A stretch of 64,000 nucleotides of DNA. Source: Eumeta japonica. Lineage: Eukaryota > Arthropoda > Insecta > Lepidoptera > Psychidae. Made by a program: the position numbers and the translations under genes. The stretch's first letter is position 1, and each line of letters starts with the position of its first letter. The notes beneath the pieces are model-generated. The model did not search any database, had not been told where the DNA came from, and saw only the letters and a program-made list of their open reading frames with translations. The DNA is taken from positions 62,001-126,000 of the forward strand of contig BGZK01000550.1 in NCBI GenBank assembly GCA_005406025.1, in the 5' to 3' direction. Positions 1 to 13,565 of this stretch are shown here, in pieces.

Positions 1-677
1 TCCGACGGCCCGTTAAAATCAAAAATTCAACGACGATCGAGGCATTGAAACAACACTTTTGGTGGTTAACTATACCGTTGAAATCGCAATCAATCTCAAG
101 CACCACGCTAAGTATCATTGACGCAACCCGTCCTCTGTACTCTCTCGCTATAAGCGGTCCCTTTTTGCTTTCTGTCACGTCGAAATGAGAAATATCGCAA
201 CACGCGTACACGACGGGCGCTATCGATATACAATCGATTTATTCGATACGAGATACGCTTGCGACACGCACATTACGAAAACCGCTGGCCTACGGGCCCC
301 GCGCGCGCCGGCCCGCAGCCCCTAATATGATGAACAATTTCCATCGCGCCGGCGGCCGTCCGCGTTACCAAACGCTCTCGGCCTCGGGCCGCGTGTGTTT
401 CGCGGTTGCGAAACACGGTAAAGGTCGTTGTAGGTTTTCCAAAGCCGAAAGAAAGCATAAATATGAATGAGGTTAAATAACATTAAAACATTGAATATTT
501 CATGAAGACGCGAAATTTTCAGAAGTATAAATCGAAGGTCGGCGGCGCGGCCCGGCCTCGGGCGGGCGCCGTCGGTCTCATAAATTGGCAATTTTTTTCC
601 CGAGTATTTATTTCACGACGTCGATTTTTTATGCACTTCTATTCGTATCGACGCTGCGAAATCTTATACATTTAAAT
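1..677. promoter_or_regulatory. CpG-dense patch with a TATCGATA motif
   Basis: About 285-420 and 535-575 are strikingly CpG-rich against an AT-rich background. TATCGATA at 221-228 is the DREF/DRE motif found in insect promoters. No gene start could be joined to it; open frames in the patch have no recognisable product. A promoter role is inference only. Confidence 0.25.
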
Positions 678-1015
678 GAAACTTAATAATGATATAAACT
701 CACACCTGTGTCCCAGAAGGGTTGGCAGACTATAAATGCCCACCCGGTACGATCTTTGCGTATCTCTCTTGCTTCACTGACATCCATCAATCTTTTCATG
801 CAAGAGTTCGTCGGTTTCGGGTACTTTAAACTTGAACCTTTTTAATATACCACCAATATGGTCTGCATACGTTTTTCTAGGGCAACCCTTGCCGACCTTT
901 CCATCACACACATTCGCTCTTCAGATTTGTCTGTCAGTATACTCTCATTCATCCTTCCCAGATGGACAAACCACCGCAACATACCTCTTTCTACTCTAGT
1001 CACTTCACTTCACAG
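678..1015 (-). mobile_element. Non-LTR retrotransposon 3'-end remnant, antisense
   Basis: Read on the minus strand, this segment gives the C-terminal reverse-transcriptase-element signature VERGMLRWFVHLGRMNE, then the K-G-R tract and a tail gtgagtttatatcattatt. It matches the copies at 13566, 32830 and 33795. Truncated at its 5' side; several frame breaks. Confidence 0.65.
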
Positions 1016-1045
1016 AAAAATAAAACAGTGTGTGTACTTATGGTA

Positions 1046-4000
1046 CGCGCGTGAGAAGTTATATTAAAAAAATGTCATTATACAAAATTGTTTTTAACTG
1101 CATGCAAATAATTAATTACAGTAAAATAATAAAAGAACTGGAGTAGGATAGTCAATAGAGTTACTAAATTTTTATTAAAATTAGAAAAATTAAAAAAATA
1201 ATATTTATTTTCTTATACAACGTGTAATATCAATTTTATGTTTTTATTTAAAATGATAACAATTATTAAGTGAAAATTTAGAATGTGTTAAGGTTATTCT
1301 GTTTCCATCTTCCATTTCGCATACACTTACACAAAGCTCACCAACTTATGTCACTGTTGAAATTGCTAATTCATTTGCCTATATCTCAACAGCTCAATTG
1401 AATTTAGAAAATCCGCCTGGGCCAAAAATTTCGTCTTTTAACGAGACCGATTTCGAAATTCTACGATCATCCATCAGCGAGAAAGGTTGAGGGGATGGAG
1501 TTATGGTATCCCAGAGGGATAAAGGGGGAGGATAGGGAATCAACAAGACACAGGGGCAATGGGCAGATGGTATACACCACGGGACTGTATTGCAGGAAAC
1601 TTAAAAAAACAAAAAATAAAGAAAGGATGTAATGCGGGGTTCGTAAGTACACAGGAAATATATTTATGAACAAAGAGGGAGTCAAGTAAAAACCTAACCT
1701 TCAAAGGGGATGAGTCACCTAATTAGTGACATAGGGAGCATATATAGAAAAATAAATATAAAATAAGGGTAGCACTGAAGGTACTGTATTAATAATTATA
1801 AAGAGATGAGCGAGTGAGGGGCTAGTAATTTGTGTACCCTTAAATAGTGACCTAAGGACAAAAAGAGCGGGAAATCATACCAATCAACAGACAACCAGGC
1901 ACTTACAAATTAATATTCATTTCTAATAAAACTATTATTGGTGCCTTATTGGCGCATCAGTTATCAGTCGCCTAGAGTTGCTCGCTAAATCGCTTGCGGG
2001 AACTACATACTATAGTTTTGTTGTGTTACCCCAATAAAAAACTTACTCTTACCATTTTTTCATAACTCCCCAAAAAAAGTATTAGTTCAAAAATGCAGAT
2101 TTTTTTTCATATATACCATGTCGTTTTAAAAAATTAGACAGTAAATCATATAAGCGATATAAAATTGTTATATCAACTAAGTGATGCTTTAAACGGCAAA
2201 TGCAAAAGCCACATTCCAAAATATTTGTGGTCCCGAATTGCTTTTTAGGTGTCTACTACAATATTAAATGGCTATAGAAATGAATTCAGTTCATCTAATT
2301 TTAAAACAGTAGGTCATCTAATACTAATAGACGTCTTAAAAAAATATTTAGGACATTGTCTAATAGAGAATATCAAATAGTCAAAAAAATGTAATAAAAT
2401 ATCACCATTCACTAATAATTATTACTTTCATCCTGTAAGTTTTAAAATAATATTTTAAATATATTTGGTTTCTGTTATATTTATCGGATGTTCAATCTTC
2501 AAATACCCCTAAATATGTATTTAAAAATTGAACATTATATATTTCATGAAAATATACTTGATGAAGAATATTCATACTGATTATTTGTACTTAATTCTAA
2601 TTTCCTCAAAAGATAACTTTACAAAATATACTTATACGTTTTTACATTTAGATATGCAACATTATGTCCATTACGTATTTATCTTCATATTTATAATTTT
2701 TTCCCCGAGGAATATCGCACATGCAGGTATTGGCACCTGTATTTTATTTTAATTTAACGCACACCACTTCCGACACGCACTAGTACGTGCTTTTTAATTT
2801 TTTATTATTAGAAAAGTTATCCCAATTATGACGATGCGAACATGGCCGTCTCCAAAATTGAAAAATGGTTTAGTGTAAATACTCCACTTCTTAATAGGAA
2901 GAAAATCAAATGTGCGAAAATCTCACTTCTGAATATGAAATATGAAAAATGGATCTGGTTCTATATTAATAAAAAACGAGGAATTAAGACTTGTTAACAC
3001 TACTGTATTCCTGCATGTCACTTAAGATAACAAACTTCAATAGGGTTCGCATACCAAAAGGCTTAGCCCTGCTGCATTCGCAATTAAAAAGATAGGAAAT
3101 TTGTTCAATATTCAAACCACCAGATTAGTTTGTAGCTGTTTCCACAGTTTGATGCCATACGGCATCTGCTTTAAGGATATGCTGCGAATGTTCACAGAAT
3201 TTTTGTTTTGCAAAAGCGGGCCATTCGCGCAGTTTATGGGCTGGAACCTCGTGTTTCTCTTAGAAGTAAGTTTAAAGAAATTTGAATTTTAACTGTGGCA
3301 CCATAGTTTATTTACCAAAATTTGATTTACGTAAGAAAAAATTTATAATTTGTTTAATAGAAATGGTGAACGACATAATTTCAATACTAGAAATAAATAT
3401 AAGCTGTATTTACACGTTAGTCGACTGCATAGGATTACAAACTCGTTTAGGGAATTCTTGTTTATTAAAATTTCTGAGGATATAAAAAAAATTACTCTTG
3501 TACAAATTTAAAGTATTTATGCTTTGCACAAAACGGTATTAACATACAGTCTTTGAATATCTAGAGGATAAATGGAGATAACGAGATGGACTTCCTGCAG
3601 GATTGTTTTTCTTGCAATAGTTGTATATATGATTGTATTTCTATATAAACTTGATTTGAAAAGAGCTATCCTTAAGTTTCTTGCTCGTTCTTTTTGAAGG
3701 ATAACTGTCTTGCGAACGAGTAGTAATATAAAAACAGTAATTTCTTTAAATGCTATGCTGTAAAATGACGTATTTCAAGTATTATATTTTAACCTGCGCA
3801 ATAAAGATATATTGAATTTGAATATAACTTGAGACAGTTGGCACATTACATGCCGGCGCCATATTTTGAAAAAGAGAAAAACGGAAATCTACATTTCTAC
3901 CAATAAGCGAAACTAGAAAATAATTAACTCAGCGTTGCCAACGCGCTTTTCTAAGAAAACGTGAAGTAGACCATTTATAGATTTTGATGAATAAGTGTAC

Positions 4001-4480
4001 AAGTATCAAATGTAAGTGACAAAAAGCCGTATCTTTTGATTGTATTGAGTTAGAAGTTGATTTTTTTCTGCTCGAAGTAACCGTAGACATTAATACATTC
4101 ATTAAAAGTAGGGTCTCTATTTGATCTTAAGAGATGAACAGTGAGTCAGACAAACAAACGAACATGGAATTTTTTGTGAGTTCCATTATTTTTTCCATTT
4201 GAGATATGATACCATTAAAATATAAGGCTTATCCGTATCTCTTAACGTGCTCACTAGTTAACCTATTTATAGTCTAGTTAACATATGCAGTTCTTTTTTA
4301 TATTAAGAATAATATCATCATATATATTATTTCTCTAAGCTATTTTTTTGTGGAAACGCCATAACTTCTTTATTTCTGCATCAAAATTAATGATTTTTAC
4401 GTCATTTTAAAGCTTGTGCTCCTGGCTTCTGACGAAAAATAATCACTTTGTTTAAATTAATGTTTTACTTAACAAAAAAA
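1046..4480. other. No recognised feature
   Basis: AT-rich sequence with no coding signature or clear repeat structure that I can name. Confidence 0.5.
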
Positions 4481-4760
4481 ATAATTAAACATTAAACATT
4501 GAAAAGCGCCATCTGTAATTACACTTTTTAACTAACTATAACTACTTCCTACCAATTGGTAGCAGGTGGCGCCATGTGTTATTTTTTAACTAACTTATAT
4601 TACTTAGATTTTCGTACGGGTCAGTTAATTAAACATTAAATAATTAGAAAATATTTAAGCATTAAATATTTCAAATTAAACACTAAAAAGGCGGCATCTG
4701 TTATTACAGTTTTTAACTAACTTGGTGGTGGTTTTTTACTAACACAGTAAGTAATCTATT
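4481..4760 (+). repeat. Short Helitron-like repeat units
   Basis: Two copies of a unit with gcgcc/gcggc-atctgt-attaca and tttttaactaact lie at about 4500-4540 and 4690-4725. Between them ttttcgtacgggtcag at about 4610-4626 matches the terminal segment of the Helitron that ends at 6780, but lacks the final CTAG. Probably the eroded end of a related non-autonomous copy. Confidence 0.5.
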
Positions 4761-5153
4761 GTTTCGGCCCAAGGACTTGGATCCAGGCTATGATCTCTTA
4801 ATAAAAAAAAATATTACTATTGCATTGGTTGTCATTTCAGCTGTTTGTATCTATGACGCAAATTCACGAATAATAATTCATAATCAACTATTTAATTACA
4901 TTAAATCAAGTAAGGACAATCATAATTATTTATAAATTTTTGATATCCTCGATTTTCATCATCCGCAAATGTTCTATTCGTAATTTCTATCTTCTTTATT
5001 TCAAGATATCGTGATATTTGATATAATTTGTTAACTGGAGTATATTAAAGCACATTGAAGTACCTAAATGTAAGTACACCTGTTTTCATCAACCGTAATA
5101 ACATTTTTTATTTTGGGTTACAATAAACATTATTATTTATTTTAGTTTAGTAT
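4761..5153. other. Leader to the Helitron remnant, nothing recognised
   Basis: May include the unseen 5' part of the Helitron; no terminal TC motif could be chosen with confidence. Confidence 0.4.
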
Positions 5154-6780
5154 CATGCTGAGGGGTACAACCGGCAGACCAAGAAGACGACCTCGAACCA
5201 GGGGCCGACTGGAACATTGGAACCTGTCACAGACCGTAGAAGGAGAAATTCAGCTGAACAAAGACAACTTCGAGTTGAGAAAAAAAAGATATGCGCAATC
5301 GTAGGCAAGATAAATTCAATGCTCAACAACAACAGTTATTGCAAGATAACAATTTTGTACCATTCTCTTATCTAATTAATCTCCATCAACATATTAGTGC
5401 AAGACGACAGTTGTGTAAACTTCCAAATACATATTGTTCTGCCCGTCTTTTTCTTAAAGATAATGAGGTGCAAACACAGTATATTGCAGTGCAAAGTTGT
5501 TCGCAGAGGAATTTAGTAACAATTCAGCTAACATGTGTTGCCACAAAGGAAAGGTTAAATTAGAGCCCATTAAAATTTGTGCAGAGATTCAAAATCTTAT
5601 AGAGCGAAATTATTGTTTACTGAAAATTATCTAGATAATATTCGACAATTTAACAATGCTCTGGCATTTGCTTCAGTTGGAGTAAATGTAGTTAACATTC
5701 CTGGTAGATGTCCATATTGTTTTAAATTACATGGGAAAGTTTACCGTATGGCAGGAAGTTTGCAACCTCCTCCAGGAGTTGCACCAAAATATGCTGGACT
5801 TTTCATTATAGATTTTGATTCTGCATTGCAATATCGTATAGAGAATGAAGCTAATAAAAATTGTTGCAAAGAAATAATGATAACATTACAAAGAATGCTT
5901 GATACACATAATCCTTACGCACAGTTGTTTAAACATGTAAAAGACATAGATGAAGTGACACATGATTTACAACTACAATTCACTACTAGCAATGCATTTC
6001 ACCCTGGAAGAATAAATGCGCCTACAGTCAGTGAGGTGGCTGCTGTTTTGTCACTAACGATGGAACACCGCCGAGCAATATCGATTTTGTCATGTATTCG
6101 AAAGAACTGGTGTGCTAAGTAAAATATCTTACTTGAATCCTCATTCTGATCCAATGTGTTATCCATTGCTTTTTCCATGTGGTGATTCTGGATGGACTGT
6201 AGGTATGACACATGTTCAAATTCATACTACAGCGTTGAGAACAGCCGTAACTCAATTACAATACTACTGCTATAGTTTAGCCGTTAGAGATGGTTGCAAT
6301 ATACTTCATGCTTCTGGTAAATTATTTCAACAATATATTGTTGACAGTTATGTTCCAGATTAGCATTCATTATGTCAAAATAGAAGGTTCCAGATTAGCA
6401 TTCATTCGATCACATCAAAGAGATCTTAGAGCTGATAGTTATAAAGGTCTGACTGACTTTCTTAACACCAATGCTGAACACAGAGGGGCAGTTGGAGGGA
6501 TTCCTGTTATTCTTCCTTCAACATATATTGGCAGTACTCGAAATATACTTCAAAACTATCAGGACGCGATGACCATTGTTGGCCGTTTAGGAAAGCCTGA
6601 TTTATTTCTGACAATGACTTATACGCTCAAAAGTTACTCATGATTACATTATTACCGCTAATGTTGTGTACAAAGAAATTTTGTAAAATATTAAAAAAAT
6701 AAGATATTTTATTTATTATCACCTGCTTTTCGGCGGTCATTATTATTATGAAGTGCGAAATTTTCGCACGGGTCAGCTAG
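5154..6780 (+). mobile_element. Helitron remnant (helicase-like N-terminal/Rep region, broken)
   Basis: Rolling-circle transposon of the Helitron class. Frames in this stretch read EQRQLRVEKKRYAQ, CCHKGKVKL, then FNNALAFASVGVNV, CPYCFKLHGKVYRMAGSL, PPPGVAPKYAGLFI and NPYAQLF. Further on come NPHSDPMCYPLLFPCGDSGW and SHQRDLRADSYKGL through GRLGKPDLFLTMTY. These match the order of the Helitron helicase-like N-terminal domain up to the Rep region. At least three frame breaks separate them, and the helicase part is missing: the coding stretch runs straight into a 3' end at about 6643. The 3' end is textbook: an 8-bp perfect hairpin (6753-6760 with 6762-6769) followed by GGGTCAGCTAG ending at 6780 before T. 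The 5' end could not be fixed. Confidence 0.88.
6753..6780 (+). other. Helitron 3' terminus: hairpin plus CTAG
   Basis: GTGCGAAA and TTTCGCAC pair perfectly around a single T, followed 7 bases later by CTAG and a host T. This is the hairpin-CTRR end that Helitron transposases use as a stop signal. Confidence 0.85.
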
Positions 6781-7084
6781 TTAATTAATAATTGCCTTCC
6801 TAAGCAACGGAAAGAGTTTTTGAGATACAATTTTTTTCTTAAAATTGTAATTTTTATCAAGGATTATATTTCCAAAAAAAAAGTTTATAATATCTCTTAA
6901 ATTCTAAATTATTTCAATAAATAGGAATTATATGAATAAATGGAGTAACAAATTAATAAAAAATGTTGGATTATAGCGACAAGAAATAAAATAACAAGTA
7001 CATTAAAAAAATATATTTTATGTTTATTACACTTTTATTTTTTTAAATGACTTCTATTGTTAATAGATATAAAACTAGCAAAGA

Positions 7085-7520
7085 GCATGTCGGACCATGC
7101 TTATTACAACGTTCCGAAGCCATTATTACAAAGAAATGCACCACAGATGCAAAAAGTACGTTGTTACACTCTTCCATGTTTTCCACACTGAATTGTTATA
7201 AGGACTTTAGTCGCCAATAACTAGAAAAACAAGTAGGTATGTCCACTATTACTATCAAACTAGTGTGAACTATAGTCCATCAGCATAAGAGCGTCTCTCA
7301 ATAGCACTTACGTCCTTTTGTTGAGAAGAACAGTTTTTCGGCAATAACTCAAAAACTGTATATCCAACCATGTTTAAAATAATTGTCGTTGAAAGTATTT
7401 ACTAAGCGTTACCTTTGCTATTTTTCAATATTTTTTGGACATTCGGCCTAGAAAATAGGGTGAGGGACACAATTTCTGTAACTTTCGCAGCGATTATTTC
7501 CGATATTATTCACGTAATCA
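7085..7520 (+). repeat. Dispersed repeat, copy 1 (inverted relative to 18980-19465)
   Basis: Shares with the reverse complement of about 18980-19465 the blocks gttccgaagccattatta, aaaagtacgttgtta, aaaacaagtaggtatgt, actattacta, ataactcaaaaac-gtatatcc and ttttttggacat, in the same order over about 400 bp. Not coding. Confidence 0.85.
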
Positions 7521-9089
7521 AAAAAATGACTTAGAAACCTTAAAATGTTTTTAAACAAACTGTAGAAATATGTGCCACTCGTTGACGTTTGCTGAAAAAA
7601 AATTTTCACATTTTACAAATAAGACTGTAAAGTTCCGAAACATAAAAATTTTTTTGGGAAATTACCTATTCTTTGAGAATATACTTTTTCGATTTGCGAT
7701 GCCTGCAACTGTTTTTGAGGGTTTAATAAGAAACGAAACCCACTCTTTATTTTTTAATAAACTGTTTACAATTTTTGCATCTTTTTTCTTATACACGACT
7801 TCAACTAAATCAAAAATTTTGCAGACACAATTATCAATCTAATGACACCTCGGTACGGCAAACGGCACATGTAAACTACACTATTAACGCTATTTGCTCA
7901 ACTAGCCCTCTAATAACACACGTCACCATTTTACATGTATGGATTGAAAATCGTTCTAGGTTAACCCCTAAAAGTGATATTTAAAAGCACGTTTAACAAA
8001 TAACTTTACACAGATTAACTGCTAAGCAAGTTACATATATATGGAATTATACACTTTTTGTGATTTACATTTATTGATAGCTGGGCAACCGAGCTTAGCT
8101 TGTCGTCTCTCGAGTTTGTCGTAGAATCATGATAACTTCCCATGGAAAAGCTGCTTATATTAATTTAGAACAACAAAGAATATGAAAAATATTTACGTCA
8201 AATACCATGAAATGGCACAAGTAAACTAATGTTTGATTTTTTAAAATTTCGTTTTCCACGAAAGGCAGCTATGTAAATAAACTCGACAAGCAAAACTTTG
8301 CGTTGAAATGTTTTGTTATTGCAAACATTATACTATCGTTGTTCGGCCCCGTTTTACTTACATTTTACTATAGTTTTTTAAGTGCATAGAAATTGAATCT
8401 TTGTATTACACTTGGTGTTAGTGTCGAACTGATGCACGCATCAATGGCGGGACGCCACATTGAAATGTTTCGCGTGTGTTTTAGGAACAGCGCGCCATAT
8501 CCAAATGAGTAATCACAGTAACAGACCGATCGTGTCCATAATATTTCTACTATAGTCATATTTTTTTGGATTTTTTTAATAAAGGAAAATAAATATATTA
8601 TTCCACTTCGATATTTGGTTAGAAAGAATATTTTTTTCTATGCTTCTTCTTCCTTCTATCCCCCTTCAAGATCAAGTTCTATTTTAATTTCGAAAAGGAC
8701 GGTACACTACAATATAAAATTCTTCAGCTCATTTAAAAAGTTTAGTGACTTTTTTAGAACCGAAAGTATCCACAGACACACACAACGGGAGTATTTGACA
8801 TTTATGTGTCTGTGGATGGGTGCCTTTAATTACGCAGTTAGTGGCTACAAATGACAGCAGCGTGTACCACAGCGAAGAATAAAGAAAGACAGTAATATTT
8901 AGCTTCAAATTTAAATTCTACAGTAGACATAGTACAGAATATATTCTTTAGTATCCTACACCAGAACTATAGAAGCAGAATTCCTAGCTAAGATCGAATT
9001 TGGTCTTTGCATAAGACGTATATTTCTAAATAATTATGGTTCATATTAAAGTGAAAATGAAATTTAGAAGTAAAAAAAATAGAAAATGT
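7521..9089. other. No recognised feature
   Basis: AT-rich. A short inverted cacagacacac / gtgtctgtgg pair lies at about 8770-8817. Otherwise nothing stands out. Confidence 0.5.
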
Positions 9090-9480
9090 TAAAAACTAGG
9101 TTCTTTCCGCGGCCCCGCCCGTGTAGACAGAATTAATTCCTCCATCTTACATATCGTTTGATTACGGTGGTTAAAATAATGATTCTGCTCGCTATATTTT
9201 TCTCGATTTCGAACCCAGTCTCGATTTAAATGGATTCCGATTTTAATCCCACTTTTGCATCAGGTCCCGCTCTCAACCCCACCACATTACCGCTTCTCAT
9301 TACGACATCGGCTACAATCTTTATTCTAATTTCGGTCCCACAACCAATTTCGATCTTGGTCTCGTTATCGATTTCGACCCCTCCCCGATCTCGGCTCTCG
9401 ACTCGACTCCTCGTCCCATTTTTAGTTTCGATTCCGTTAGCCGTTATAGTTCCAATTAATATAGATTTTAGCTTCATTAA
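9090..9480 (+). repeat. Repeat with CpG-rich start and degenerate hexamer tract
   Basis: Starts actaggttctttccgcggcc and ccgcccgtgtagaca, then ctccatcttacat, then about 270 bp of loosely repeated tcggtcccgattc-type hexamers. The open frames on both strands here are products of the repeat, not genes. Confidence 0.65.
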
Positions 9481-10549
9481 TTTCGGAGATTATAGGGAAA
9501 CGTTCAATTTTTGTATTCTTGCTTTAATATTTTTTAATATGTACGTTTTTATGTTACAACAATGTAAACGTATTACATGTAACAAAATTCATTCATTTGT
9601 TATGATATTCAAATTTACTCACAAATTTTCTGATTGACCTTCCAACTTAATCCCCAAAATGAAATTAATTTATTTAAATAATATATTCGAGATTGGGCCA
9701 CCTAATTCTATATTGTGCATCTAATCGTAACTTTTTTAATTTCGATTAGAAGAAAACTAACTATAAAAATGGAAAGACAGATAGACCTACAAACTAAGAC
9801 GAAAATGGTGTTGTAAGAGTTTCATTTTAACAAGGGATCTACTAAATTTAATAGTACCCAGTACCTATTCGAAGGTTTGTGTTACATGTTAATTGTGCGT
9901 TTTATTTATATTCATTTTTATTATTTTATACTACACTTCACAACAAAATGAACTCTTTGCGGATAATATCTTGTAAATCCTACTAATGACCTTAACTAGT
10001 TCAACACTTGAATCTTTAACTGTGATTATGTTTCTGTTTTTATTTACAATTCCCCTTACACGTTTCTGTTTCTTGCATCAGATCAAACACGTAATATACA
10101 TCATACACTTGATATATATTAATTACATCAGAGAAAAAGTGTAGTGACGGTCAGACCACTCATTAAAGTGATCCCAGAAGAGTTTTGTTTTTAAATCTTT
10201 AGTACCATAAAAAAACCCTACTAATCTCCAAAAGAAAGTTTTATCAAAAAATTATAAAATATTGTAGGCAGTTTTTGGTAAAAAAATACTATCTATCGAA
10301 AGTATCGATGTTCTACATCGTGTTTTTGAAATATAGTTTGAAGCTACTAAATTTTCATTTCGTTGCAATTTTAATCAACCGTCAAAAATCAAAATCAAAT
10401 AATTAGATGTGAATATTTCCCCAAATCTATTATAATTTATTCAAAATATCATGTTGCAAATTGAAGAGGGCGTCGTTAAATCGTCTAACTAGACGTGGAG
10501 CGGACTTCACGTGCACTTAACAGATGTTGATCCTGAAAAATGATTCTTA
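9481..10549. other. No recognised feature
   Basis: AT-rich sequence without a supported gene or repeat. Confidence 0.5.
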
Positions 10550-10760
10550 TTAATTTACCGTAAACGGCGCATTATCGAACGCGACCTCCCGGACATACGA
10601 CATTGATGATCTTTAAGGCCGGCGGCGAGCGAGAGCCGCTTCGTAACAATACGGCGAATGTTACGTCCGTATCGGCTCCATCGGTCGGCGACCGCAAGCG
10701 TCCGGCGCGGCACGCTCCCAAACCCGCGAATGTAGCGCACCTGTCACCTGTTGTCGCGTT
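10550..10760. promoter_or_regulatory. CpG-dense patch with paired CACCTG E-boxes
   Basis: About 200 bp of CpG-rich sequence in an AT-rich region. It ends with two CACCTG motifs 7 bp apart (10738-10743 and 10745-10750), the type of E-box bound by Snail-family factors. No attached gene found; a regulatory role is a guess. Confidence 0.25.
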
Positions 10761-12143
10761 ACCGTAACACTCTTGAAGAAGGATTCCGTGGGTTGAAAAT
10801 CGAAACCTCCACTCGGATAGACGAATATTGTGAAGTGTTAAGATTCTGCTTTAGAAATAACCACTGATATAAGCAAAATAAATCAGAATGTCATACTAAC
10901 GCATTTTTTATGTCGACATTCGTATTTTTTTTTAATTATTATATCAATGTTTAAAAGATCGACGGGAAATCAAAAAGATTTAGACATTTTTTCAATAATA
11001 TACAAATAAATACCTTTGAAATTCTAGATTAAAGGCACCATTTAAAAAGTATAATTCATAGGTATATGATAATTCTATACATTTAAATGATGCCGAGAAA
11101 ACTAATATTGAACTAAAACAAGTATGGCAAGTCTTCAAATCTGAAATTTACAAGTCTGTTGATGTATCGATGTACGAATACAGACATACACAGACGACCT
11201 CTTAAAATATATTTAGAAAAATTTCTAAGTAGATCGCAAAGTTGATTTTGTAAAACTGTATTTAATAGTTTCTTACTCGAACTAATTTTTCATATGGAAG
11301 ACGTGGCTTCCCTCGCAGGTAATAAAAAAAATTAAAACCTAAACGAAGGCCTTGAACTCTCTCAAGATACGGAGAATAATTGTAAAGAGAAAATGTGTAC
11401 GTAAATTTGTTTAATTTCTCTATAGATTAATATGACGATTTATAGCACAAAACCCTCTCCATGCGAGTCTAGCTCGCCATTCGCCGTTTTTTCTTTACTA
11501 CCAGTGCTCTGAAATTGTTACAACGTAACGCATAATCTGTCAAATTTTATAATTAGTTAATTTTAATATCTACATAGATAATAAAACTATGATAGACATA
11601 ATTTTCTACCCAAAATTCATAATTTGTAGATACTTTTTTGTCATATATAAAAACTATTCGTCAAAGTTAAATTGTTGAGGTAAATCGACGCGTTAACTTT
11701 TAATTTAAAAAGACATTAATTACCTTCTCTAATTCAGTGGCATTCCCAATTGTAATTTGCTTTTAATTAATAAGGTCATAAACATAAGTAATCTCAATTA
11801 CGTTATTAACAGACAATGGACTGTTTTTACTTAAATAGGGTGATGTACCTTCACGTGATAGAAAACATATTTTCCATGCCTGAACATGAAGTTTATTTTT
11901 TCTGTCATGTCTAAATAATTAGACAATGAAGTTATTTGTATTTGTTGAACGTAACAAGCCTTTAAATTCACGTGCCTTAATTATTTTATATAACTGTAAT
12001 ATTCCTCAGATTTATTTAACTCATATAAAACAATGATTTATTAATTGTATTTTATAATAACTCGTTTTGCAACATGAAAAAACGCTTTTTTCCAGACTGA
12101 GCTTGGAGCAAATCAATATAAATAATAAAAAATCAACTCTTAG
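10761..12143. other. No recognised feature
   Basis: AT-rich with no supported gene, RNA or repeat. Confidence 0.5.
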
Positions 12144-12995
12144 TTAGAAAATTAAGAGAAGATAAGTTTCTAAACAAAACATTAATAATCTATCGACGGT
12201 GGACCAGGAGGGCAAGGACGACTCCGTGCTGGACACCCACCACCGACCACCAGACGCAAAAAAACTGCATAAGTGCTCTTCCAACCTTATTAACATAGAC
12301 TCCTGAATTCTGGATTTGGGGAAGTCCAGGTCCATCAACGAAACCGAGGTGGGGCGACGCGTGTGCCGCGTGCTTCCTCTTTGACCGTCAAAGCGACGCA
12401 TTATCTGAATGGAACTGCCTCTTTGAACCTGTGAGCCCCGCAATCAGGGAGGTGAATAATGTACGAACGTACCAAAGACAAGAAGATCACAATGGGGATT
12501 TACTCAGTAGACGTCTAATAAAATCTGAACTCGGGCAGCGGGTATCGCGTTCTGGTTAAAAAACTTCCTAACTATTCAAGGACAGCTTTAAGTATTGCTC
12601 ATTACTATTCACTTTAGCGCTAATCGCGAAGAAATGATCATGAAGAAGAAATGTCTTCAGTTTCTCCTTCAATATATGAAATTTTCCAATGCGAGTTGAA
12701 CCAGCCTGGGCACTATAGAGTGATATGTTCTTCTGAGAGCAGATCCGTAATCCGGATTCTTCTTAATACGTATAACTGTAGAGTTTTCTATATGGCGTAG
12801 CCCTCCATAAAGGAACACAGTTAAATTTTTGAGTGCATAACCTGTACGAATAAGAAACACATTTTTCGCCACACCCATTCCAATTGACCTTTTGTTGTAA
12901 TATAATCCTATATAACCACACTCCATGAAAAAATACAATCTTACTGCATTCATTATAATTTCTATAAGTGCTATGTACATATAAAATGCAATCAA
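12144..12995 (-). other. Unidentified pair of minus-strand reading frames
   Basis: A frame at 12443-12144 reads LMDLDFPKSRIQESMLIRLE and continues with a Trp/Ser-rich part, richer in G+C than its surroundings. Upstream, 12995-12669 holds GYALKNLTVFLYGGLRHIE-like sequence with an overlapping alternative frame. I do not recognise either. They could be a decayed transposon or unrelated exons; no good start or conserved domain is seen. Confidence 0.25.
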
Positions 12996-13565
12996 ATGGT
13001 TTAATCATTAATTGACTTAATCGTTAATTGGCTTTTTTACTTATATTTTGTTTTCTTGTATAATTTGAAAATATAATAATAATTCAATTCAGTTAAATTT
13101 ATACTTGGCGACATTGTTTTAAAATTATATTTTCTGTGCATCAAAAAAAAAACCTATAAAGAATATTTAAAATCGAATTATTTTTTCTACCGCATGAGAT
13201 TTTATGTCATATTGTTCAGATATAACACTTAAAAAGACTTTCTTTTAATTTTGTAAGTGCAACTTAGTAAATTACTAAAAGACGACATTTTGAATCTCCA
13301 TAAATATTATCGTTAGTGTACGTGTCCTTAACGATAAACGAAGCGCAAACTCGACCGCGCGCCTGCGCAGGTTATGCAACCACCAGTAATGTGGTCGGTG
13401 GACTTTTTAACTGCATTAGGTAATATGTTTCAACAATAGCGTGTTTTTCTTAAAAACATTTAATATCCGATGTTTTTATCTCGATGTATATCGTATTTTT
13501 ATGGAAAACTGTAAAGGAAAGAATCTATTCTTGAGTAGCGCGTTACTTTTGAAATTGTGTTATTT
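12996..13565. other. No recognised feature
   Basis: AT-rich, with a short CpG-rich spot at about 13340-13375 (gcgcgcctgcgcagg). Nothing else. Confidence 0.5.

Noticed and set aside
9226..9637. Open frames on both strands with regular Ser/Pro/Thr or Arg/Glu/Gly patterns
   Set aside because: Produced by the degenerate hexamer repeat; no start context, no domain, and the same pattern appears in the repeats at 21960 and 61500-61970.
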